Part shown: positions 35,187-44,185 of the stretch, piece after piece
Layout of the letters: every line of letters begins with the position of its first letter
Numbering within the stretch: the first letter of the stretch is position 1
Assembly: GCF_918731615.1 (NCBI RefSeq)
Contig: NZ_OU957226.1
Location: 682,001 to 746,000 of the forward strand
Source: Flavobacterium sp. CECT 9288
GTDB lineage: Bacteria > Bacteroidota > Bacteroidia > Flavobacteriales > Flavobacteriaceae
Direction of reading: 5' to 3'
DNA: 64,000 nt
Translations under genes and position numbers: made by a program
The notes under the pieces: model-generated
Told to the model about the DNA's origin: nothing
The model's input: the letters and a program-made list of their open reading frames with translations, nothing else
Databases searched by the model: none

Positions 35187-37727
35187 TTAAAGTTTAAAAC
35201 TGCGTAATCGCAATGCATTTACGATTACCGATACAGAACTTAAAGACATTGCTAAAGCTGCAATCATTGGTGATAATAAAATTCCGAAAAACGGATATAA
35301 AATACCTGCTGCAATTGGAACACCAAGCACATTGTAGAAAAAGGCAAAGAATAAGTTTTGCTTGATGTTTTTCATAACAGCATGGCTCAAATTTTTTGCT
35401 TTAACGATACCTAATAAATCGCCTTTTACTAAAGTTATTTTGGCACTTTCTATGGCTACATCGGTTCCAGTTCCCATAGCTATTCCGATATTGGCTTGTG
35501 CTAATGCTGGAGCATCATTTATACCATCACCAGCCATAGCTACAATTTTCCCTTCTGCTTGTAAACGTTTAATTTCGTTGAGTTTATCTTCGGGTAAGCA
35601 TCCTGCTTTATAGGAAGATAAACCTAATTCATCCGCTACTGCTTTGGCTGTATTAACATTGTCGCCAGTAAGCATAATTACTTCTACACCTTGGAGCATT
35701 AGTTCTTTTATCGCTGATGCACTCGAAGTTTTTATCGCATCGGCAATTGAAACAAAGCCAACTGTAACACCATCAACAGCAATGTAAGAAACCGTTTTAC
35801 CAAGTTTTTGTTCTGCAATAATTTTGTTTTCTAAATCGTCAGAAATAGTTGCCTTAACCTGTTCCATTAGTTTTTTATTGCCTAATGCTACTTTTCTATT
35901 GGTAACCGTTCCTGTAACTCCTTTTCCTGTAACATTTTCAAAATCTTTGACTTCAATTAATGAAATAGATTTTGTTTTGGCATAATTGACTACTGCTTGT
36001 GCCAATGGATGTTCACTGTATTGGTTTAAGGAAGCTATATTTTGCATTAAATCATCCTCGTTATTAGTTGATGCGTAAATTTTTTCTACCGAAGGTTTTC
36101 CCTCTGTTAGCGTTCCTGTTTTATCTGTTATTAAAACATCTACCTTATTCATATTTTCTAAGGCTTCGGCATTTTTAATTAATACTCCAGATTGTGCTCC
36201 TTTGCCCACACCCACCATCACAGACATCGGCGTGGCTAAACCTAAAGCACAAGGACAAGCTATGATTAAAACTGCAATGGCATTTATAAATCCATAAACC
36301 TTCGCTGGTTCTGGACCAAATAGTGCCCAAACAAAAAAGGTAATTACTGAAATGATTACTACAATGGGTACAAAATATTTAGAAATACTATCGGCTAATT
36401 TTTGAATGGGTGCTCTTGAACGAGAAGCATCGTTAACCATTTGTACAATTTGAGAAAGTAATGTTTCAGAACCTACTTTTTCGGCCATCATTATAAATGA
36501 TTTGTTCCCGTTGATTGTTCCCGAAATTACATTATCGTCTTTCTTTTTGTCAACGGGAATTGGTTCTCCTGTAATCATTGCTTCATCAATACTGCTTTCA
36601 CCATCGGTTATTTTTCCGTCAACTGGAATTTTATCTCCTGGTTTTACGCGTAATAAATCACCTTTCTTAATATCATGAATGGAAATCACTTTATCGCCTC
36701 CTTCACCAATCAAAGTAGCTTCTGTTGGCGCTAATTGTAATAACGCTTTTATAGCTCCACTGGTTTGGCTATGTGCTCTTGCTTCTAACAATTGTCCCAA
36801 CAAGACCAGTGTAATGATTACTGTTGCTGCTTCAAAATAAAGATGAATGGTTCCGTGTTCGGTTTTAAATTCTTCGGGAAAGATATTCGGAAACAGCATT
36901 CCTACAATACTAAACAAAAATGCAACTCCAGTTCCTATTCCGATAAGGGTAAACATATTTAGATTCCAAGTGATTATGGATTTCCAAGCTCGTACAAAAA
37001 ACATCCAACCAGCATAGAAAATAACAGGAATTGAAAACAGAAATTGCACCCAGTTCCACATGTTGCTGTCCATTATTTGAAATAACGGATTGTTATGCAC
37101 CATTTCCATCATGGCAATAATGAAAATTGGCACCGTAAAGAGGGTTGCAATTTTCATTTTTTTAAGCAAATCCAGATAGGTTTTTTTTTCTTCGGAATCG
37201 CTTGGTTCCATGGGTACTAAATCCATTCCGCATATAGGACATGAACCCGGACTATCTTGAATAACTTCGGGATGCATTGGGCAGGTGTACATCGTTTTCT
37301 TTACATTCAATTCTGCTTCTTTTACCAAATGCATTCCACAAACAGGGCAATCGCCAGCTTTATCATAGGTTTTATCGCCTTCACAATGCATTGGGCAATA
37401 GTATTTGCCTTTTATATTGCTAGTCACTTCGATTATTTTTTTATCATCGTGAGAATGAGCGGAGCAGCAGGATTTTGCAACTGGTTCATTTGTCGTGGTA
37501 TGTTGTGGGCTTTTGTTATTGCTCATTTCTATGGTATATTTTCCAACAGCGGTTAATGCTTTTTGCAATTGTGTAGTTGAAATGTGTTTATCCATTGTCA
37601 GGGTAGCTGAGTTTTCATCTTTTGAAACTTCAACATTTGTCACATTTTCAACCTTTAATAAAGCCGATTTTACCTTTGCTTCGCAACCTCCACAGGTCAT
37701 ACCTGTTACTTGAAATTTGTGTACCAT
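35187..37727 (-). CDS. copA: Cu(I)-exporting P1B ATPase (CopA)
   Basis: CopA exports Cu(I) from the cytoplasm. The 846-residue protein has an N-terminal HMA domain (GMTCGGCEAKV, Cys12 and Cys15), a linker with a His/Cys site, and two heavy-metal-binding YHS-like repeats (YYCPMHCEGDKTYDKAGDCP and YTCPMHPEVIQDSPGSCP). Eight membrane helices include ACPCALGLATP near residue 489. The phosphorylated Asp is in TDKTGTLTEG near 534, followed by MLTGDN and GDGINDAPAL. CPC plus these repeats indicates copper or silver. It lies between the broken HMA chaperone and the interrupted AraC/HMA regulator, so the transporter is intact while its neighbours are not. Confidence 0.94.
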   Translation of the reverse strand: MVHKFQVTGMTCGGCEAKVKSALLKVENVTNVEVSKDENSATLTMDKHISTTQLQKALTAVGKYTIEMSNNKSPQHTTTNEPVAKSCCSAHSHDDKKIIEVTSNIKGKYYCPMHCEGDKTYDKAGDCPVCGMHLVKEAELNVKKTMYTCPMHPEVIQDSPGSCPICGMDLVPMEPSDSEEKKTYLDLLKKMKIATLFTVPIFIIAMMEMVHNNPLFQIMDSNMWNWVQFLFSIPVIFYAGWMFFVRAWKSIITWNLNMFTLIGIGTGVAFLFSIVGMLFPNIFPEEFKTEHGTIHLYFEAATVIITLVLLGQLLEARAHSQTSGAIKALLQLAPTEATLIGEGGDKVISIHDIKKGDLLRVKPGDKIPVDGKITDGESSIDEAMITGEPIPVDKKKDDNVISGTINGNKSFIMMAEKVGSETLLSQIVQMVNDASRSRAPIQKLADSISKYFVPIVVIISVITFFVWALFGPEPAKVYGFINAIAVLIIACPCALGLATPMSVMVGVGKGAQSGVLIKNAEALENMNKVDVLITDKTGTLTEGKPSVEKIYASTNNEDDLMQNIASLNQYSEHPLAQAVVNYAKTKSISLIEVKDFENVTGKGVTGTVTNRKVALGNKKLMEQVKATISDDLENKIIAEQKLGKTVSYIAVDGVTVGFVSIADAIKTSSASAIKELMLQGVEVIMLTGDNVNTAKAVADELGLSSYKAGCLPEDKLNEIKRLQAEGKIVAMAGDGINDAPALAQANIGIAMGTGTDVAIESAKITLVKGDLLGIVKAKNLSHAVMKNIKQNLFFAFFYNVLGVPIAAGILYPFFGILLSPMIAALAMSLSSVSVIVNALRLRSFKL

Positions 37728-37813
37728 TTTGTATGAGTTTTATTGTGATACAAAGTTCCATATTGTTTCCATTTTTTCGTTGTGGAATTTTGGGAATGAT
37801 TTGTAAGATTTAC

Positions 37814-38377
37814 TTAGACCTTATCCAAAGACTTCCTTTTATCTTCCCGTATTTGCTTGAAATGACTTGGCGTTAGTCCTGTTACCTTTTTGAATTGGTT
37901 GCTTAAATAGGCTACACTTGAGTAATTTAAACGGAAAGCAATTTCACTCAAAGACAGTTCATCATATACCAATAATTCTTTTACCTTCTCTATTTTTTGG
38001 GCAATAAAATACTTTTCAATCGTAGTACCTTCTATATCAGAAAACAGGTTGGACAGATAATTATAATCATGATGCAGTTTGCTGCTTAATACATCTGAAA
38101 GATTTTTTTTGGTGTCGTTGTCCTGATGATGCACAAGGTCAATAATTATATTCTTTATCTATTCAATGATGAGGCTTTTTCTATCATCTATTACCTCAAA
38201 ACCTAACAAAATTAGAGCTTTTTCCAATTTATCTTTTTCCTCAGTAGTAGGCTCTTTATCCAATATGACTTCTCCCAACCTTATATTTTTTACCTCTAAA
38301 TCGAATTTATCCAATTCATTTTGTACTACCATAATACAGCGGTTGCAAACCATGTTTTTAATAAAGAGTGTCGTCAT
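37814..38377 (-). pseudogene. AraC-family regulator with N-terminal HMA domain, interrupted by an amber codon
   Basis: Read on the minus strand, the 5' part encodes a 72-residue HMA-like domain (MTTLFIKNMVCNRC, Cys11 and Cys14) ending DRKSLIIE, then a TAG at 38159-38161. Without it the frame continues unchanged (IKNIIIDLVHHQDNDT) to a full AraC DNA-binding domain (LSLSEIAFRLNYSSVAYLSN, TGLTPSHFKQIREDKRKSLD), ending at 37814. The whole gene would be 187 codons. Intact copies of this HMA-AraC family are metal-responsive activators beside copA. Either the gene is inactive, or read-through or an internal start (ATG at 38134) gives a partial regulator. Confidence 0.87.
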
Positions 38378-38459
38378 ATTTATTACCTATTCATATTAAG
38401 CAGAATAGCCAAATTTACGATTTAAATTAAAGCATAAATATTATGTTGAATATTGTTTT

Positions 38460-40457
38460 TTATTCCTGCATCAAATGCTGTAAATCAGGATCATTCTTAA
38501 TGCGCTCCAATTCCGTTTTAATGACTTGAACAATATCTTGTTTGATTTGTTTATAATTCGTTTCTATTTCCTGCTTCATTTTATCTTCTCCCTGTTCATC
38601 AACAAAGGATAGAATTTCTGGTATCCTCTGATATACTTTAGTTTCTGCTGCAACTTTTTCATTGTCCACTACAATTTCGGCGTGGAATATTTTTTGTTCG
38701 ATGCGTTCTTCAAAATTATCCGAAACAGCACCCACAAACATACCTTGTGTTAGTGTTGAAATTTTGGAAGCTGGAATAAGACTATCTAATTGTGTAGAAA
38801 TGGAAGTTGACGTATCATTTCGGTTGATTGATATACTTTGACGCTTTTGCAATACTTTCCCGAACCTTTCCGAAAGGCTCTTTGCAGTTTCGCCAACTAC
38901 CTGACCCGAAAATATATTGCCCACAGTGTTTTGGATAACCTTTGCTTCTTTATCGCCATAATCCCTTATCAATTGCGAAAAATCTTGAAAACCCAAACAA
39001 ACTGCCACCTTATTACTTCGGGCAGTTGCAATGAGATTATCTAATCCACGAAAGTAAATAGTGGGCAACTCATCAATAATAACAGAACTCTTTAATTGTC
39101 CTTTTTTATTAATGAGTTTGACAATCCTTGAATTGTACAATCCCAAAGCTGCCGAATAAATATTTTGACGGTCGGGATTGTTTCCAACACAAAGGATTTT
39201 CGGTTCTTTGGGATTGTTGATGTCCAGTGAAAAATCATCGCCAGTCATTACCCAATACAATTGTGGCGAAATCATTCTTGATAAAGGGATTTTTGCGGAT
39301 GCAATCTGCCCCTGTAATTGGTCTTGTGCGCCACTTTGCCACGCATCCATAAACGGCGAAAGATAATTTTCCAGATCAGGATATGAAGTAAGGATAGTGA
39401 ATACATCCGAATACTTTTTGTTCAGTAATTCAATGGCGTGTGGAAAGGTGCAGTATTTCCCATTATCATAGATTTTGAGATACCAGATAATTGCTGCTAA
39501 CAAAATAATTGGGCTTTCCACAAAAAAATCGCCCTGCTTTTGTATCCAGCTTCGGTTGAGGTTCAGCATTATAGTATATGCTGCTTCGTAAGCGTCAGAG
39601 ATGTCCGTCATAAAATCTGGATTGAGTGGATTACATCGGTGGCTCTTTCTCGGGTCGTCAAAATTAATGATGTAGAATTTGGGTTGTACTTTATACTTAT
39701 CTCTGTGCTTTAATAAATGATTGTAGGCAATAGTAGAAAGGTCGTCAAACTTGAAATCGTAGATGTACATTGAGAACCCTTTCTCAATCTGTTGCTTGAT
39801 ATAGTTGTTTACAATGGCGTAGGATTTTCCTGAACCTGGCGTTCCTAAAACAATGGTTGCGCGAAAAGGATTGACGATGTTTATCCAGCCTTTATTCCAT
39901 TTGTTTTTGTAATAAAATTTTGTGGGAAGATTGACAGAATATTCATTTTCCATCAATTTGGTTTCCTGCTGAAAGCTTTCGTTTTCATTATTGAAAACAT
40001 CGTCCATCAGGTTGGTGCGAAGTAAACGGCTCATCCAAACGCCAGCTACCATCAAAGCGATGTAGCCTAAACTTGTGGTAAGGACATAAAGGAATGTAGC
40101 TGTGTTTAATGATAACTTTAGTAAAGGTGTGTTCAGAAAAAACAGGACAAAGCCAATTCCCCAAGCCACATAAATTTTAGTCCAAGTTATTTTTTCATTT
40201 TTAACACCTTTGGTTCCCAAACAACTCAAAGCCAGCAATACCAAAGCAAATACTTTGGTATATAAGGTATGCGAAAACAATCCAGCGGTCCGTTGAAAAT
40301 TGCCTAATATTTTGTTGATGAGTTCCAGTGTCCAGCCACGTTCTATAAAGAAACCATAACAAAACCAATAAAGGTGCATCAGTACCAAAAGAATACTGAC
40401 TGCCCGCATAAAAGCCATAATCTTGGCAAGTCCTCTTAAATCATCTTCTCCCTGCAT
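38460..40457 (-). CDS. mobC: Type IV coupling protein (MobC/TraG/VirD4 family)
   Basis: Coupling proteins recruit the relaxosome to the secretion channel and hydrolyse ATP. The 665-residue protein begins with membrane segments in its first 170 residues. The Walker A motif is GTPGSGKSYAIV near residues 203-212 and the Walker B region is VIIDELPTIYF. The substrate-sensing part includes GQVVGETAKSLSERFGK and RIPEILSFVDEQG. In Bacteroidota ICEs this protein is called MobC and follows mobA and mobB, as here. An 87-bp gap separates it from mobB. Confidence 0.93.
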   Translation of the reverse strand: MQGEDDLRGLAKIMAFMRAVSILLVLMHLYWFCYGFFIERGWTLELINKILGNFQRTAGLFSHTLYTKVFALVLLALSCLGTKGVKNEKITWTKIYVAWGIGFVLFFLNTPLLKLSLNTATFLYVLTTSLGYIALMVAGVWMSRLLRTNLMDDVFNNENESFQQETKLMENEYSVNLPTKFYYKNKWNKGWINIVNPFRATIVLGTPGSGKSYAIVNNYIKQQIEKGFSMYIYDFKFDDLSTIAYNHLLKHRDKYKVQPKFYIINFDDPRKSHRCNPLNPDFMTDISDAYEAAYTIMLNLNRSWIQKQGDFFVESPIILLAAIIWYLKIYDNGKYCTFPHAIELLNKKYSDVFTILTSYPDLENYLSPFMDAWQSGAQDQLQGQIASAKIPLSRMISPQLYWVMTGDDFSLDINNPKEPKILCVGNNPDRQNIYSAALGLYNSRIVKLINKKGQLKSSVIIDELPTIYFRGLDNLIATARSNKVAVCLGFQDFSQLIRDYGDKEAKVIQNTVGNIFSGQVVGETAKSLSERFGKVLQKRQSISINRNDTSTSISTQLDSLIPASKISTLTQGMFVGAVSDNFEERIEQKIFHAEIVVDNEKVAAETKVYQRIPEILSFVDEQGEDKMKQEIETNYKQIKQDIVQVIKTELERIKNDPDLQHLMQE

Positions 40458-40544
40458 TATTTTAATTTTTAATGTTCGGGCGTGAATTTAAAAGGTCTAA
40501 AGGGTGGTTATAATAATATGGAACTCATTGGCGGTCTTTGGCTT

Positions 40545-41834
40545 TTATTGACCCTTTTTACGTTTCCGCTTCTTCTTCATTTTATTGGCAAAATCCAGTT
40601 CCTCATAATCTTCGCCCTGCGCTTCGGGTAACAATCCGCCTAATGCTTCAATCAAACCATCTTCGTGTTTTTCATTAGTATTCAGGAAGTCGAATAAATG
40701 ATGAGGTTTTTCAGCAGGTAAATCCTCTATGTTGTTTGATTGAGATAATTTAGTTGGTGGCTCATCAGTTTCCTTGATTTCGGGTTTGATGTTATTTTTC
40801 CAATAATCATTAAAGGTATTGGCAGAAAGTTCTTTTGCTAAACGGGAACCATTCCAGACCATTTTGGAATTATGGTCTATAAAAGTAATTCCATAAATAC
40901 GCTTTGTATCATTTCTTCTTATCACTACATTAATACCTTGGTCTGCCAACTGCTTTTTAAAGTTCAGTTCATCAGATGTAGATTGCAGAGCAATATTGAC
41001 AGCTGATTTTAAAGTCTGTTTAGTTGGGTGGTCTTTTAATCTGGTTTTACTTTTCTCAAATTGCAATTCCAGAGCCAGAAGTCCTGCGTTCTTTCCGAAC
41101 ATAGAAGCCTTGAATGGATGTCCGGCTCTTTCGCCTTCTTCATTTAACGGAATATATAATAAACCCTGCTGAGATTTTCCCTGCAATTCGCCCTCAACTT
41201 TTTCAGTGGTAATATTGAATAACGAAAGCAATGCGTTGTATTCGCCCAATGTCTGGTATTGGTAATAGTTCGGCAAATGGCGAACTACCGAAGCTATCTG
41301 ACTTTTTACATCACCTTTCTGGTAATTCACAGGGCTAAAAATCTTATCGTTCTGCTTGTGTTCCTTATCTGTTGCAGATACCAATCCGTGTTGCCTTTCG
41401 AGTTCTCGGCACACATTCATAGACCGCATTTTCTCAAATTTATCTGAAATTTTTTTGCCTTCTTCATTCACACAAACCGAAACAATATGTATGTGAGTTC
41501 TGTCGATATCAGTATGCTTGAACACGACAAAAGGCTGTTCGCCATAACCCATTTCACGCATATACTGCTCTGCCAACTCCCTAAATTTTTCATCACTAAC
41601 ATTATCTTTCGGGTCGGGATTGAGCGAAATATGCAACGTATGCTTTTCGGTATTTCGATTTGCAATAAGATAAGGCGTAAAAGATTGGCTCAATTGTGCT
41701 ACAGAATAATGCCCGCTTGGTGTTTCAATTATCTTATTGGCAAACAGAATTTGTCCGTTTTCCTTTTCCACTTTAATATTATTGTACGCCAAAGCACCAT
41801 ATAAATTACTGCTTCTTCCAATTTTTGCTATCAT
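40545..41834 (-). CDS. mobB: MobB relaxase
   Basis: The relaxase nicks DNA at oriT and stays bound to the transferred strand. The 429-residue protein has an N-terminal relaxase domain. Tyr12 is a candidate nucleophile; the metal-binding triad HTDIDRTHIHIV has His107, His114 and His116. Motif NTEKHTLHISLNPDPKDNVS is also family-typical. The C-terminus is basic (KMKKKRKRKKGQ). It follows mobA by eight bases in one operon. The C-terminal half, with low similarity to any named domain I recognise, may bind TopB or MobC. Confidence 0.93.
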   Translation of the reverse strand: MIAKIGRSSNLYGALAYNNIKVEKENGQILFANKIIETPSGHYSVAQLSQSFTPYLIANRNTEKHTLHISLNPDPKDNVSDEKFRELAEQYMREMGYGEQPFVVFKHTDIDRTHIHIVSVCVNEEGKKISDKFEKMRSMNVCRELERQHGLVSATDKEHKQNDKIFSPVNYQKGDVKSQIASVVRHLPNYYQYQTLGEYNALLSLFNITTEKVEGELQGKSQQGLLYIPLNEEGERAGHPFKASMFGKNAGLLALELQFEKSKTRLKDHPTKQTLKSAVNIALQSTSDELNFKKQLADQGINVVIRRNDTKRIYGITFIDHNSKMVWNGSRLAKELSANTFNDYWKNNIKPEIKETDEPPTKLSQSNNIEDLPAEKPHHLFDFLNTNEKHEDGLIEALGGLLPEAQGEDYEELDFANKMKKKRKRKKGQ

Positions 41835-41842
41835 TTTTAGAC

Positions 41843-42277
41843 CTATTTTTTTAGATGTTTAGCTTCAAATTCTTCGATTAGTTGAATGATTTTTTGGCAT
41901 AACAATACCATTTCAATCGTCTGTTTTTCCAATTTATAGAGGTAGGCAGATCCTTTTTTCTCTGAAAAATTCTTGTACAATAGCTTTACAACTTGGTTAT
42001 AATTTACACCGACCGAGCGAAATTGACTGTGAAACGAGGTCAATCGCATATAGAAATCAACTGTTCCTTTATCAATTTGAATGGTCTTTATCGTTTTTTC
42101 AAAGATGCAGGACGTTATAAAATGTGCCTTTACCAGCATTCCCGATTGGTCAAAGAGCGAAAGAAATCGGCTGTGCTCTTCTTCATTAAAGGAAATTGTA
42201 TATCTAATCTTCGCCGGGTCTTCTTTAGGTCGGCGTCCGGTCTTTTTTAATTGTTTTCTGTTGTTTTCGTTCATCAC
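41843..42277 (-). CDS. mobA: MobA relaxosome accessory protein (ribbon-helix-helix type)
   Basis: The 144-residue protein has a basic N-terminus (RKQLKKTGRRPKEDPAKIRY), then a ribbon-helix-helix-like stretch (TISFNEEEHSRFLSLFDQSG) and a C-terminal helical part with VDFYMRLTSFHSQFRSVGVN and VVKLLYKNFSEKK, typical of MobA/BmgB-type nicking accessory proteins. It would bind the oriT region and help MobB to nick. It is the first gene of mobA-mobB-mobC. The oriT candidate lies just upstream at 42339-42394. Confidence 0.87.
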   Translation of the reverse strand: MMNENNRKQLKKTGRRPKEDPAKIRYTISFNEEEHSRFLSLFDQSGMLVKAHFITSCIFEKTIKTIQIDKGTVDFYMRLTSFHSQFRSVGVNYNQVVKLLYKNFSEKKGSAYLYKLEKQTIEMVLLCQKIIQLIEEFEAKHLKK

Positions 42278-42338
42278 AAATCCATTTATAATTTACACAA
42301 AACCCTGACTTCGGAAGGTGTTTTTCAGCCCCTGGCAG

Positions 42339-42394
42339 GGCAAGTTGTTTTGAGCATCCGAAATCGTTTCGAGATGCTCAAAACACAACTTGCC
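42339..42394. repeat. Long hairpin near mobA, oriT candidate
   Basis: GGCAAGTTGTTTTGAGCATC (42339-42358) pairs with the complementary run 42373-42394, with two extra bases in the second arm. The 14-base interval holds a smaller palindrome, CGAAATCGTTTCG. The structure gives a nearly continuous stem of about 25 bp, as often seen next to relaxase nick sites. Confidence 0.6.
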
Positions 42395-42572
42395 GTGTTC
42401 TGATGAACACAAAAATCCGCCCTGCGGGACGGATTAAATGTAGCAGGGAAAATCGGCTCGATGCCGTTCTGCTTCGTGTCCATTATATCAAGATGCTTTG
42501 CATAAATCCGTTAGTAAAATTCATTTTACAAAGTAACCAACTGTTGATAAGAGTATTGCAATGTGATACTAG

Positions 42573-42607
42573 GACAAACTCTGCCTTTGGAAGCCAAACA
42601 CTACCAC
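42573..42607. promoter_or_regulatory. GACAAA-type 35-bp motif in the mobA-traA gap
   Basis: The site begins GACAAACTCTGCCTTTGG and ends AAGCCAAACACTACCAC. It matches the site at 12474-12508 at 28 of 35 positions. It lies about 300 bp from mobA and 360 bp from traA. Confidence 0.5.
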
Positions 42608-42755
42608 GATAATGTAAATACCTATTTATCTGCATTTATTTGTACTTATAAACACATATAGGGACGTAGTTAGCTATGCAGGTAACAACGTAAGTACTTC
42701 ATTACCGATGTAAATAAATACAAATGTGCAGATGTAAAAAAGCACCTATTGAAAT

Positions 42756-42885
42756 ACTTGAATATGCAATTGTGTACGCAAAAAAGCAGGTACATAAATA
42801 AGTAATTATGGTTGTACAAATCTATTTGCCTACAACCATAAAAATGTATTCAAGTGAATAAATAGCCTACTACGTAATTACCTGC
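42756..42885. repeat. Nested inverted repeats upstream of traA
   Basis: ACTTGAATA (42756-42764) mirrors TATTCAAGT (42847-42855); GCAGGTA (42785-42791) mirrors TACCTGC (42879-42885); and TTATGGTTGTA (42805-42815) mirrors TACAACCATAA (42830-42840). The sequence is very AT-rich with repeated GTA and AATAA words. It may be a partition (centromere-like) site for the ParA-like TraA or part of oriT. Confidence 0.45.
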
Positions 42886-42969
42886 TTATTTCTATAATTC
42901 TGTATAGAGCTACAAACCTATATGCGCACCTAAGTAATTGAGGATATAAATTTTAAAAACAGTTGAAAT

Positions 42970-43737
42970 ATGAATACAAAACACAAAACAGTATTTATCG
43001 CCTTTTCATCTCAAAAAGGCGGTGTGGGAAAAAGTACATTTACAACATTGGTAGCAAGTACGATGCACTATCGGTTAGGCTATAATGTAGCCGTATTTGA
43101 TGCCGATTTCCCCCAGCACAGCCTGATGAAAATGAAGGTACGTGATTTGGCGATGGTAATGGAAAACGAAGCTTTAAAAAAGCTGGCTTACAAACAATTT
43201 ACCACCATCAACAAAAAAGCCTATCCGATTATGCAATCCAAAGCTGATAGCGTATTGGAAACCGCTCACGAATTTTTAAGTAGTTCTTCAGTACCTATTG
43301 ATGTGGTCTTTTTTGACCTGCCCGGAACGGTTAACACGCCTGGCATTTTGAATGCACTGGCAGGAATGCACCACATTTTTACACCTATCACGGCAGACCG
43401 AGTGGTAATGGAAAGCACACTGATTTTTACACAGCTTTTGCAGGATGTGATTATGAAAAAAGGCGAAACTTACATAGAAACCATTAACCTGTTTTGGAAT
43501 CAGGTTGATGGTAGAGAAAGTACACCTTTATACGAGGTTTATAACCAACTGATCGAACAATTGGGTTTAAGCCTGATGCAGAGCCAAATCAAAAACAGCA
43601 CCCGTTTTCGCAAAGAAAGTGAAGTCAATAGCAAAGCCGTTTTCCGCTCTACGGTAATGCCACCCGACGAACGCTTGATGAAAGCCAGTCAGTTAGATCA
43701 ATTTATAAACGAGTTTTTAAAAATCATTCAATTATAG
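42970..43737 (+). CDS. traA: TraA, ParA-family ATPase of the conjugative element
   Basis: The 255-residue protein has the deviant Walker A motif SSQKGGVGKSTFTTL near residues 13-27 and a Walker B-type segment DVVFFDLPGTVN. The last part (NSTRFRKESEVNSKAVFRST) matches TraA proteins of CTnDOT-type elements. ParA ATPases usually drive DNA or protein positioning; a role of TraA in transfer or element maintenance is assumed. It is followed by traB after four bases, so they form an operon. Confidence 0.92.
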   Translation: MNTKHKTVFIAFSSQKGGVGKSTFTTLVASTMHYRLGYNVAVFDADFPQHSLMKMKVRDLAMVMENEALKKLAYKQFTTINKKAYPIMQSKADSVLETAHEFLSSSSVPIDVVFFDLPGTVNTPGILNALAGMHHIFTPITADRVVMESTLIFTQLLQDVIMKKGETYIETINLFWNQVDGRESTPLYEVYNQLIEQLGLSLMQSQIKNSTRFRKESEVNSKAVFRSTVMPPDERLMKASQLDQFINEFLKIIQL

Positions 43738-43741
43738 TCTA

Positions 43742-44182
43742 ATGGAAAAAGAAAATAAGAAAAAAAGTACGCCCGATATTAACGAGGAACTGATGATGAG
43801 CCTGATGGTAGATGGTGTAAAAAAAGAGGGATTACAATTACCTGTGGAGCCGATTGTTGAAAGACCCGAAAAGGAAGACATTCAGCCAGAAAAACTACCA
43901 TTGGAGAAACCTGCTGTGAAGGAAAAGACCAAAATTAAAAAAACAAACGAAACAGATTACGAAAGCCTCTTTTTCAAAAGAACAGACACGAATGCCCGAG
44001 ATGGAAAAACGGTATATATCCGACCAGATTTTCACGAAAAATTGTCACGAATTGCACAAGTAATCGGTGAAGACAAAATAACCATTTACGGCTATTTAGA
44101 TAATTTGCTGGACTACCATTTTCAGGAATTTGGCGAGCAGATTACCAAGAGTTTTAATGATAAATACAAACCCATTTTATAA
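43742..44182 (+). CDS. traB: TraB-type DUF3408 protein
   Basis: The 146-residue protein has a charged, Lys/Glu/Pro-rich N-terminal half (residues 1-75), then a DUF3408 domain with VYIRPDFHEKLSRIAQVIGE and ITIYGYLDNLLDYHFQEFGE. DUF3408 proteins of conjugative elements act with ParA-like TraA and may be DNA-binding ribbon-helix-helix partners, similar to ParB in partition pairs. This fits their position directly after traA. In CTnDOT two such proteins (TraB, TraC) occur; here only one is found, so the B/C name is uncertain. Confidence 0.85.
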   Translation: MEKENKKKSTPDINEELMMSLMVDGVKKEGLQLPVEPIVERPEKEDIQPEKLPLEKPAVKEKTKIKKTNETDYESLFFKRTDTNARDGKTVYIRPDFHEKLSRIAQVIGEDKITIYGYLDNLLDYHFQEFGEQITKSFNDKYKPIL

Positions 44183-44185
44183 GTT

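Larger units (their letters stand above)
42278..42969. other. Non-coding divergent region with oriT candidate
   Basis: This 692-bp gap between mobA (minus) and traA (plus) contains no convincing gene. It holds a long hairpin at 42339-42394, a GACAAA-type motif at 42573-42607 and a set of inverted repeats at 42756-42885. In related elements the transfer origin lies next to mobA, so oriT is expected here. The nick site cannot be located from sequence alone. Confidence 0.6.

Noticed and set aside
42403..42612. 69-codon plus-strand frame in the mobA-traA gap
   Set aside because: It runs through the GACAAA-type motif and beside the hairpin, has no recognisable feature, and its composition fits non-coding oriT DNA.
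42660..42960. Possible CRISPR-like array because of many short repeated words
   Set aside because: The repeated words (GTA, AATAA, GCAGGTA) are short and irregularly spaced, with no constant repeat-spacer length and no cas genes nearby.
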